A stretch of DNA of 64,000 bases from Hormiphora californensis (taxonomy: Eukaryota > Ctenophora > Tentaculata > Cydippida > Pleurobrachiidae), in the NCBI GenBank assembly GCA_020137815.1, contig CM035352.1, positions 2,983,131 through 3,047,130 of the forward strand. The letters are read 5' to 3'. Position numbers and translations under genes: made by a program. Shown here piece by piece: positions 30,541 through 40,700 of the stretch. Each line of letters begins with the position of its first letter. Position 1 is the stretch's first letter. The notes under the pieces are model-generated. The model was not told the DNA's origin. It made no database searches and was given only the letters and a program-made list of their open reading frames with translations.

Positions 30541-30593
<53 letters not shown>

Positions 30594-30680
30594 CTCTCTC
30601 ACTGTTTTCTTTTTTTTTTTTAAAAAAAAAATTATTTTATTCCTTCTCTTTTTTTTTTTTTTTTTTCTCTCTCTGCGAAG
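30353..30680. repeat. Solo foldback arm plus TC and T-rich tracts
   Basis: 30355-30470 repeats the left arm of the 26437-26904 element and continues into a TC microsatellite (30535-30605) and T/A runs. I found no complementary right arm before 31100, so this copy is truncated or its right end was replaced. Confidence 0.75.
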
Positions 30681-30734
30681 TCTACGGCAACCGTTCGAAA
30701 GGCCTAGAAGGAAGGACATTGGAGGACGGGGCTT

Positions 30735-31040
30735 GGGAGGGGTAGGAAGAAAAGACAGGAAGGAAGGATGAGAGGAAGAAGGAAAGGAAGGAAGGAAGGA
30801 AGGAAGGAAGGAAGGAAGGAAGGAAGGAAGGAAGGAAGGAAGGAAGGAAGGAAGGAAGGAAGGAAGGAAGGAAGGAAGGAAGGAAGGAAGGAAGGAAGGA
30901 AGGAAGGAAGGAAGGAAGGAAGGAAGGAAGGAAGGAAGGAAGGAAGGAAGGAAGGAAGGAAGGAAGGAAGGAAGGAAGGAAGGAAGGAAGGAAGGAAGGA
31001 AGGAAGGAAGGAAGGAAGGAAGGAAATGAAAGAAATGAAA
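30735..31040. repeat. (AAGG)n microsatellite
   Basis: About 250 bp of nearly perfect GGAA repeat from 30783 to 31024 with degenerate shoulders. Confidence 0.97.
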
Positions 31041-31468
31041 AGGTAGAAATCATAAAATTAACACGTTGTACCTCTAATTATAACACCTCTATCATCCAAA
31101 AAATGCAATAAATGCAAAATTCCATCTCCTTTAGATTTTTTCAACTGTTGGAAATGGGTGAGAACGAGTTGACACCGGAACCATATCCAATTGCATAATG
31201 CATATGATTAGGCCATGGCCCACGCCCTACATAGATCCAAAATATTGTGTGTACCAGCTAATTCACACCTCAATTTAAATCCCATGTTTGCTCGATTGCT
31301 ATTGGTTATCGCCATTCGAATCTTAGTACCCCATTGGTTGTGTACTGTCACATGACACCATAATAATGGCTATCGAGGGAATGTTTCCTCAACAATGCTC
31401 AGCATGTAACCAGCATGTGCCACTCATCTTGGATGATGGGATCGAAGAAGGGGAGGGCACGCAGCTGG

Positions 31469-31632
31469 GCAGGTCGGAAGAATCTCGACACCGAAATATA
31501 TATGTATTTCAAGTACATTTGTATTTCAAATACACATGTCTATTTCAACTGAAATATATATGTATGTATTTCAAATATATATGTATTTCAAATACATATA
31601 TATTTCGGTGTCGAGATTCTTCCGACCTGCCG
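31469..31632. repeat. Short foldback element
   Basis: CAGGTCGGAAGAATCTCG at 31469 pairs with its complement ending at about 31632. The interior is AT-rich (ATATATGTATTTCAA repeats). It lies just upstream of the LINE 2 coding remains. Confidence 0.85.
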
Positions 31633-32755
31633 GTCAGGTACAGGTAAAGACAGAGTTCTCACCAAACTCCAGTCGAAGAGGAGACGAATCAATCGAAGAA
31701 TAGCAAAAATAAGAAAGGATCAAGCCGTTCGAGAGTGGAAAAGCTAGAAGAACTCGTCGCGGTCACTATAACAGCCATCAAGGAGCATTTAATCAACCAG
31801 ATAAATGCAGAAGAGGACAAGATTGTGACCCAGATCAAGACTAACCCGAAGGTCTTCTTTTCCTACGCGAACAGCAAGAGGAAAACACACTCAAACATCG
31901 GACCCCTATTAACGCCGAGTGGAGCCCTTACTGATGACCCCTGGAAAAGGCCTAGTTCCTCCAGACCCAGTAAGGTATTCAGCGATCCATCTCAGGTAAA
32001 GGTAGAGGACGCCCTTCTAGGTATCGAGGAGCAGACAGAGGAGCTGACCGACACCCAAAGATGGAATTCCAGCTCTCATATTAAGGGAATTTCGAAGCTA
32101 TTTAGCCTACCCCCTGTGGAGACTGTGGACAGAATCCTTTGCTGAGGGAAACATTCCGGAGGAGTTGAAGAGACAGCAGATAGCCCCTATCTTCAAGAAA
32201 GGAAACAAAAGTATAGCTGAGAACTACCGACCGGTAGCACTGACCAGCCACGTGACCAAAACCTTCGAACGAGTGGTGTGCAAGGAGATAACTGAATTTG
32301 TTGAGTGGCAAGGTATTCTAAACAACGAACAACACGGATTCAGATCAGGACGTAGCTGCCTTACTCAACTACTTGAACACTATGATGTAATCCTGGAGGA
32401 CCTCAACCAAGGGAGTGAAGTAGATGTGGCTTACATCGACTTTAGCAAAGCCTTTGATAAGGTTGATATCAGTATCCTTCTTCATAAACTGAAAAGATAT
32501 GGTATCAGGGGAAGACTACTTCAGTGGATCAGAGCCTTCCTCACTGGTAGGTCACAGACTGTGGTGATAGACGGAGCATGCTCCAGGGCCGAGAGTGTCA
32601 CCAGTAGTGTCCTCCAGGGATCTGTGCTTGTACCCCTTCTATTCATCATATATGTGTGTGACTTGGTATCCCGGACGACGGGAGGTACGCTTACCTTCGC
32701 GGACAATTACACCAAAAGCCGCCAAGCAATTACTGGATTGGAAGACAGGGATGCC

Positions 32756-33471
32756 TTGGTAACGAAGTTACCCCTCCCTTGCCGGCGCGGCGTGCGAAGC
32801 ACGCCAAACGAAGGCCGCGAAGCGGCCTGAGTAGGGGTAACAAACCCGCTTTGATTCACTTCAAAAATTAATAGCTCCTCAACCACTCAATGAAAATGCA
32901 CCAAATTTTGGTATTCCCCACCAAATTGTCTGAAAATTATAATTCTGTACTCATATTTAAAAAATTATCCCCGGAACCTTGGTTTTGAAATCAGTTTTAG
33001 GTGTTAATGATGAAAAAAAATTTTGAAAAAGTAGGTTAGGTATGCTTAACATCATATCAAAGATCGTGGCAAAGTTTGAAGTTTCTATCTTGAAAGGTCT
33101 GGCCATCAAAATTAAAAAGGTCTTGAAGTTGAACCATTTGTACAAAACATGTTGTAACTCAGCTTCTACTTTGCCAAATTAAACCTGGTTTGAAACACTG
33201 AACTGCTAATCTATCCCTCCGAATACGGACGAAGTTTGAAACCGCCAGCTCTATTGGCCGCTCTGCAATACTTGTTTGTGTCAAAGAAATCAGGAAAGTA
33301 ACGAGATTTGGTCTCGGTGTGGCCCTGTGCGCGGCTCAAACCCCTTAGCTAGAACTATGTAGTGTAGACTACAACTTTTCAGTGCTCAGTATAACGTTTT
33401 GGGCGCGCTATAAAAATAGGGCAAGCCCTTCTGATACCTCTAAACAGAGTGTGAGGTGTCTTCGATACCAA
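32756..33471. mobile_element. TIR element with 9-bp TSD (Mutator-like)
   Basis: TTGGTAACGAAG at 32756-32767 and CTTCGATACCAA at 33460-33471 form TIRs with one mismatch. They are flanked by an exact 9-bp duplication, AGGGATGCC, at 32747-32755 and 33472-33480. Removing the element and one copy joins two consecutive segments of the LINE 2 reading frame. A 9-bp TSD is typical of Mutator-like elements. No transposase is encoded in the 716 bp. Confidence 0.85.
32767..32841. repeat. GC-rich hairpin cluster with GAA loops
   Basis: A 9-bp outer stem (GTTACCCCT, 32767-32775, with 32833-32841) encloses two perfect hairpins: 32789-32805 (GGCGTGC, loop GAA) and 32812-32828 (AGGCCGC, loop GAA). It sits immediately inside the left TIR of the 9-bp-TSD element. 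Confidence 0.9.
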
Positions 33472-33706
33472 AGGGATGCCCTACAAGAAAATCTGGAACA
33501 GATAGCGGAATGGTTGGGAAGAAACAATATGCTGCTGCATGAGCAGAAGTAATACTCTGTAATACTCCGAGTTGAAGGGCATCTCCCGGAGTTCTCTGGT
33601 CTTGTTAAGGGTGTAGTTTAGGACTTCAAGAGACCGCTCCGAGAAGATTATGTTAACTCTCCTCAAGTCACTGCTAAGACCCAAACTTGAATACTGTTCT
33701 CCCTTA

Positions 33707-34300
33707 GGCTATAAGCATACTGATCGTGATGATCATAATCAGTTAAAAAGATGAAGTGTGCTCATGGTTTTGATCATCATCATCTGCAAAAAACTGCAGT
33801 GTGCGGAACATTATGATCATCACGTAAGAGCTGGCCCTGGAGCCGTCTCTTAAGTTGGATGATGATCATCAACACCTAGTGTGCGCACGTTCTGATCTTA
33901 TTCTTATGGAGGGCTGCACTGTAGTCATGTGATATGTACCACGTGGTACGACTTCGCGCGCGCGAGAGGCTGTTGTACAGGTCACGTGATATGCGACAAC
34001 CTCTCAGAGCGCGCGACTCGCAAAGGGGGAGATAGCATCATCATGCTGAGCACACTGGTCATGATGATCATGATCAAAAGGCAAGTTCCAACAAGTTGAG
34101 TATGGTTTATGATGATCAAACCTGCGCACACTATGGTTTATGATGATCAAACGTGAACACACTATGGTTTGAGAACATCATGATGCATCAAGCCTCCATC
34201 ATGATGATAACCATCAGTGTGTGCGCTCCTTTGATGGTGACCATCAAAACGTCCGCACACTGACCTGATTATGATCATCACGATCAGTATGCTTATAGCC
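33707..34300. mobile_element. Foldback TIR element with 3-bp TSD (Harbinger-like)
   Basis: GGCTATAAGCATACTGATC at 33707 pairs with its complement ending at 34300; the arms are about 36 bp. The flanks are TTA (33704-33706) and CTA (34301-34303), a one-mismatch copy of a TWA-type 3-bp duplication. The interior is full of TGATGATCATGATC words on both strands. It interrupts LINE 2 between its PKLEYCSPL and WSPTK codons. Confidence 0.78.
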
Positions 34301-34460
34301 CTATGGTCTCCAACCAAGATCGGAGATGTTATCAAGATCGAAACTATACATAGATTCTTTACCAGGAGAATTGCGGAATGTCAAGGCCTTAACTACTGGG
34401 AAAGGCTGACACAGCTGGGAATTTTATCTCTTCAACGGAGACGCGAGAGAAATAGGTTTG

Positions 34461-34951
34461 GTAGAGACGTTTTTGAAAATTTTGCATTGAGCTCCTTCAA
34501 ATTGAAAACTTTACTACAGCGCAGGACATCAAAATCAGCGCTACAATGGCGAAGAAATTACACAGAAAGCTTCAAAACACGCCTTTTTTTAAACACAGCC
34601 TCAGAGATTTAGCCCTGACTTTATTGACCGTTTAATCATTCGAAAGTCATCGATACTCTCTTCCCAACGAGCCTAAGATTGTGCGATGTGGACAAGAAAT
34701 GACAGAGTTATTGCCAAAAAAGTCAAAATTTGACCATAAAAGGGATTTTACTCCACCGTTATCCAACTTATTTTCGTCCGCAAGCATGCCGTAAGTCAAA
34801 CAAAAAAGATTTTGAAACTTTTGGAGACAAAATTTTTTCAACTTTTTTTGGCAGTTTTACTCGAAATTCAAAACAGGGTGCGCGTCGCAATGCCAAAATG
34901 CGCGTCGCATGCGCGTCGCATTGTGCGCGTCTCAACACAGTGTCTCGCCTC
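34461..34951. other. Noncoding spacer
   Basis: After the LINE 2 remains the sequence is AT-rich, with a GCGCGTCGCATGCGCGTCGC-like tandem near 34880-34930. No gene was seen. Confidence 0.4.
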
Positions 34952-35520
34952 CATAATAAATTAATTCATGGTCTTGATAATTCTTCTTATCCTCTTCTTA
35001 TTCACTTCACGTAACAAGCTCTATGGCGGCGCATTGACGCAAAATCAAAAAAAATAAAAAAATGAAAAAAATAAAAAAACGTGTTTCAAAAAACATGTTT
35101 TTAAAAAAACATGTTTTCGAAAATTTTGATTTTGCGTCAATGCGCCACGTAAGCCGGCTCAATGACGCAAAATCATGTTTTCGAAAATTTTTATTTTGCG
35201 TCAATGCGCCACGTGGCCGGCGCATTGACGCAAAATCAAAATTTTCGGAAAAAAACATGTTTTCGAAAATGTTGATTTTGCGTCAATGCGCCGGCGACGT
35301 GGCGCATTAACACAAAATCAAAATGTTCGAAAAAATGATTTTGCGTCATTGAGCCGGCTTACGTGGCGCATTGACGCAAAATCAAAATTTTCGAAAACAT
35401 AGTTTTTTAAAAACATGTTTTTTTTCACGTTTTTTATTTTTTTTTTCACGTTTTTTACTTTTTTGATTTTGCGGTAATGCGCCGCCATCTCTATCTCTAT
35501 CTCGTCAGGAACCGGTTTTA
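34952..35520. repeat. Uninterrupted copy of the GCGTCAATGCGCC palindromic element
   Basis: The left flank (ATTCATGGTCTTGATAATTC...) and the first two thirds match 13730-13837 plus 16158-16378. The right half mirrors the left (GCGGCGCATTGACG at 35028 versus TGCGCCGCCAT at 35478), so the whole is a palindrome built from alternating GCGTCAATGCGCC units. Confidence 0.85.
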
Positions 35521-35633
35521 TAGTCATTTACGAAGTTTGAAAATACCCAGGGGGGTGACAGTTTCAAAAAATCCGACTTTAATTCCACTTAATTCCATTT
35601 GCGCGTGCTAAATTCTGTTCTTGACAATCTTAA

Positions 35634-37009
35634 AGGGATACTGACATATTCAAAATTTTTTGACTTTTTCAACGATCCTGGGTGTGGTAACTGGTTGGGA
35701 GATAAAAATAGGATGAGTCGAAGTGCGAACTCTCTACTCCCTCTCGTTCTCAAGATATAGGGCCCCACCTTTTAGCACTTCGTAATTGGTTATGGTATAG
35801 GGGGAGAGTTTTATTGCAAATTACATGTAAACACGAGTCTGTTTATCTGTCAATATCTCAACTTTCACATGCACGATTTTGACCGGATTTTTTTCTGGAA
35901 GTTAGAAATGTTTTAAATTTTTAGTATTTTCTTACGATCTGTATCAGAATAACCAAAAAAATCAGTAAATAAACAAGTAAACAGTGCAGTTTGAGGTAAA
36001 CTGGAGTAAGGTCAATTAGACCCAATTATGGGCAATTAGGGCACTTTGCCGACCTCTTAGGACTTGGAAAAGTTGCTCACGTGATTCAGTGTATCAAAAT
36101 TAGTGTGTAAAGTGCCCCACATGCGATCTTTCAGCATTTCCAGTTGAAAAATGCAATTATCGCCAATTAGACTAAATTATGCTCAATTAGGACACTTTCT
36201 TCACCTCTGACGGCTTGGAAAAGCCGCTTACGTGATTCAGCGTATCAAAATTAGTGGTGATAGTACTCTCACATGAATTGATAACGTTTTCATGCGATAG
36301 GTTACAGTTACGATCAATTAGACCCGATTATGTTCAATTAGGTCACTTTCTCCACCCCTGGGCGCTTGCCAAAGTTGCTCACGTGATTCAACGTATCAAA
36401 ATTAGTCGGGTTGAATGGTTTTGCCTTTTATACCAATTATTTGGCTAAATTTTTCAGTTTATACTCTCCTAGGATACAATATTCATTTCAGGGCTGAATA
36501 GTTGATAACTATTGACTATTTAATTGACTATGGGCTAAATACTAACAATTTGTATGTAAAATTGAGGAAGTACAGCCAAGTCTGATTGACATTAGTTACT
36601 GTATACCGTGATAATATTGTTCTAAGAAGGCATACATTTCAAAAAAATCACCGTCTTGCTTAGTTATAGTTCTATCTATTCATGACAAGTCTAGAGACAA
36701 ATGGAAACCAAAAATAGAAACTAGAAGTGGTCTTAAAGGTTTTAGAAAAAACCCGGTCAAAATCGCATGTGTATTAGCTGAGATAATGACATATAAACAG
36801 GCTCGTGTTTACCTGTAATCTGTAATGCTGGTCTCCTCCTCTTACCATAACCAATTAGTGGGTGTTAATATTTGGGACCCTATATCTTGAGAAGTAGAGG
36901 GAGTAGAGAGCTCGGACTTCGACACAATGTATTTATTCTCTCAGATGATGTGATTGGGCAATGTTTTACTAAAATTTGAGATGGTCGATTTGAATATGTC
37001 AGTATCCCT
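35634..37009. mobile_element. TTAA-flanked foldback element (piggyBac-type TSD)
   Basis: AGGGATACTGACATATTC at 35634 pairs with GAATATGTCAGTATCCCT ending at 37009. TTAA flanks both ends (35630-35633 and 37010-37013). The 1376-bp interior has no transposase but carries three to four tandem units of about 120-130 bp (36008-36420) with GCTCACGTGATTCA and TATCAAAATTAGT. TTAA duplication is the hallmark of piggyBac-type insertion. Confidence 0.82.
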
Positions 37010-37013
37010 TTAA

Positions 37014-37731
37014 GACTTGATCCCAAAAGTATCGGAAAGATAATTTTAAGACCTTTTCAATGCAACCAAGATCAGGTCTTTATCTTATCAGGAGCCAGAG
37101 ATATGATCGAAACAATCGGAAAAAAACTTTCCCACGGTGCGTGGGAAAGTTTTTTGCGCGCCCCCGGTTCGCATTATTAAAAATCGGACTTTACTTATTT
37201 TCAAGAGGGCGTGATTATAATCTGGGTGCCTTGCAGCCTGTTTACAGTTGCACGCTACCAAAAGAGTATACTTAGACCGACTTTTTTCAAACGGCTATAG
37301 CCATGGAACCACATGGCCGATTTGAGTAAACTAAACGGTATCAGTTAGAGAATCGATAGCCCTAACCGATAACCCCAAACCAAACACTAACCAGACCCTA
37401 ACGGATAGCCCTAACCCGTCGCGCGCGCCAAAACTACGAATTGTTAGCAGTGAAAGGCACCCAGATTTTAACGTTTTCCTTTTCAAGATGGCCGTTTTCT
37501 TCAAAATTGCCGTTTGGTTCCTTTTTAATCTTTTCTCGTGTTTTTCTTTGCTCCACATTCATTGCCACACATTTTGTATTTTCTGTCACCAATTTGAGGA
37601 TTAACAAAGCTCAGGATCGGTTTCTACAGCAAAAGCTGACCAGTAGGTCTGTCGGTTCTGTTGGGCATCAGTACCATGACTTGCCCCAACGGCCCATCTC
37701 TGGTCGGCTTTCTGTACATTAGTTTTGCTAG
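37014..37731. other. Region upstream of recognised POLDIP3 exons
   Basis: It includes a stretch at about 37610-37715 that could encode AQDRFLQQKL and HQYHDLPQRP; this may be an upstream POLDIP3 exon, but I could not join it in phase. A CCCTAAC-rich patch lies at about 37360-37420. Confidence 0.35.
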
Positions 37732-40700
37732 AAGTAGGCATTCAGTCTTTAGGGGTGATCAGAAGTCAGATAAAAGAAAATGGCATTGTTAGAAAAGCCT
37801 GTAAGTTCCTAATTTAAGTGCTCTGTGCTAATGAAACTTTTTAGCACATAACACATTATTATAACCTATTAGACATGTCTTTGGGAAGCCTGTTAGACAT
37901 GCGTACAGAGTCGCAGAAGCTATTAAAGAAACAGGAACTTGACCTACGAAAACTGGAATTAAAGTTGAACAAGAAACAGGCCGGAGGAATTTCCCCTCCA
38001 GTTGGTCCTATCAAACGACGGGTAGCTGGCGGAAAAATTGTAAGTTATAACTCGAAAAATTTGACATTGACATAATCCTACGATCAAATAATTGTTTTTT
38101 GCAATGACTGAGTAATTGGAAGGCCGCCAGGGCAAGTTTGAAGCGTCTGGAGGATGTGAAGCTCAGGGGGAGCCTTGACATGGACAACAGAGACAGCGTT
38201 AGCAAGCGCTTCTGGGGCCAGGTCAAGGTTAACTCTAAGACCACTCGTATTCCACCTATTGTTAACAATGGAGAGGTTTTTAGATCTAGTGGGGTTGAGC
38301 AAGCTAACTTATTTAACGAGTGTTTTGCATCTAATTTTTCTACCGCTAGTGATTATAGTGTGTTACCGGATATTACTGATAATGGTTACGTTATGGAGTT
38401 CAGTGCTAGTGAGATTTACGATGTTTTGTCTAAGCTTAATGCTCGCAAAGCTGCAGGCCCTGACGACATTCATAGCGTTATCTACTGTGTGATTTTAAAT
38501 GACTGAGACTGCTCTATCTGAAATTGTGTAAAAACTATGGCATCTTTCGACTTCAAATTTTGGGACACGATAAAACATAATTTCTCATTTATTCTCCCAG
38601 ATTTTCAGAACGTTTCCGTGTTCCTGAATGAACTTATTGCCATAAAACCTCCTCCAACTTTACACAGTCATATCTCTGGAGTCTAATGAGATAGAGTGTT
38701 CAGATTTTTAGGAGAAACAGATAAGACGATTTTGAATGTTTTGTCTGCTTTACGAGTTGATAACTTTTACCGTCTGTTCACAGGAACTGTTTAAAGTGAT
38801 GTAACACGCTCTAATTAGGCCAAATTTAGGTCATTTTACCCCTCAAAGATCACATGTCCAGCTGATTCTAGTGGGCTAATGAGGCCTCTTACACGAATTC
38901 GTCACGTGTTACTGCAAGGATACCGCTCTCCCTTTTCACCTTGACCAAGCAGACATGATCATGGTGTCTGGAAGTGGTAACAAGCTGTAGGATACCAGAC
39001 AGATGCTGCTCTCTACTTAAATCACTCTCTCGTTATATGGTCACGTGACTGGAATTGGGATCTCGACATCAGACATGATCACAATGTCTACAAAGCGTTC
39101 TCTCTCTCTCTCTCTCTTCTTGCTTTGTAGACATTAGGGGTTGCTAAGTTGAAAATTTTTGAATACTCAATTTTAAAGTGTTGCACGTGTATTGGGATGT
39201 TCTAGGGACTAATTTCCGTGTTTTGAAATTTTAAAATTTCAAATTTTTTTTTCGATTTTTCCCCGATTTTTCACCGAAAACAAGGGTCACAAAAGTGGCT
39301 TGCGATCCTTAGTGGCTCAACCGTTTGTGCTGAAACTTCTAATATCAGTAGAAAATTACCCACTGAATACTGGACATATTGTTCCAAAGCGATATTTTGA
39401 GTATACAGCAAGGTATACAAAATATAGTGCTCCATTGACTTCATTAACCCTAAAATTCCCATTATTTACGCAAAAACGCGGGTTATGAAAGTCGCTTGCG
39501 ATCCTTAGTGGCTCAACCGTTTGGGCTGAAACTTCGGAAATCAGTAGAAAATTACCCACTGAATACCAGACATATTGTTCCAAAGCGATATTTTTCAACT
39601 TAGCAACCCCTAGTAGACATTGTGATCATGTCTGATGTCGAGATCCCAATTCCAGTCACGTGACCTTATAACGAGAGAGTGATTGAAGTAGAGAGCAGCA
39701 TCTGTCTGGTATCCTACAGCTTGTTACCACTTCCAGACACCATGATCATGTCTGCATGGTCAAGGTGACAAAGGAGAGCGGTATCATTGCAGTAACACGT
39801 GACGAATTCGTGTAAGAGGCCTCATTAGCCCACTAGAATTAGCTGGACATGTGATCTTTGAGGGGTAAAATGACCTAAATTTGGCCTAATTAGAGCGTGT
39901 TACATCACTTTAAACAGTTCCTGTGAACAGACGGTAAAAGTTATCAACTCGTAAAGCAGACAAAACATTCAAAATCGTCTTATCTGTCTCTCCTAAAAAT
40001 CTGAACTCTCTATCTCATTAGACTCCAAAGATATGACTGTGTAAAGTTGGAGGAGGTTTTATGGCAATAAGTTCATTCAGGAACACGGAAACGTTCTGAA
40101 AATCTGGGAGAATAAATGAGAAATTATGTTTTATCGTGTCCCAAAATTTGAAGTCGAAAGATGCCATAGTTTTTACACAATTTCAGATAGAGCAGTCTCA
40201 GTCATTTAAAATCACACAGTATAAGGAATGTGCTGGTCCCTTGGCGCATCCCCTCTCGATACTTTATAACCAGGCATACAATAGTTCTGCTCTTCCTAAC
40301 ATCTGGAAAGCTGCTAATGTGGTGCCTGTACATAAGTCGGGGGACACCAAGGATGTGCGCAATTACAGACCTATATCGCTTACTTGTATCATTATGAAGA
40401 TCCTAGAGAGATTGATTTATAACCGTTTACTTAGCGTTTGTATTAGTAAGCTTGACAGTAGACAGCATGGTTTCCTACCTGGTAGGTCGTGTCTGACTCA
40501 ACTCGTCCTGTTCCTCGATGATTTGATTTCTAATGATAATGAGAGAGTTGCTACCGATATTATATATTTTGATTTCTCCAAGGCGTTTGACTCAGTTAAT
40601 CACGACTTGATTCTGAGTAAAATCCGTAATAGATTTGGTATTGATGGCAAACTTCTGGGATTAATCAGGGTGTATCTTATGGGTAGAACTCAAAGAGTGG

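Larger units (their letters stand above)
31640..34460 (+). pseudogene. Dead LINE (LINE 2), same family as LINE 1
   Basis: Plus-strand remains match LINE 1 in order: pre-RT region (31735-32060), RT core (32165-32755: NYRPVALTSHVTKTFERV, QHGFRSGRSCLTQLL, YIDFSKAFDKVD), then RRNNMLLHEQK-like sequence after 33481, then the C-terminal LGILSLQRRRER at 34420. It is broken by a frameshift near 32080-32165, a catalytic change (FADN in place of FADD near 32700), a VLQGSVLVPLLF variant, two element insertions (32756-33471 and 33707-34300) and a small inversion (33550-33646). Confidence 0.88.

Noticed and set aside
30682-31053. Frame encoding FLPS/GRKE repeats
   Set aside because: A simple translation of the AAGG array.
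37360-37425. CCCTAAC-rich patch as an interstitial telomere
   Set aside because: Only a few degenerate CCCTAAC words with irregular spacing; not a tandem TTAGGG array.
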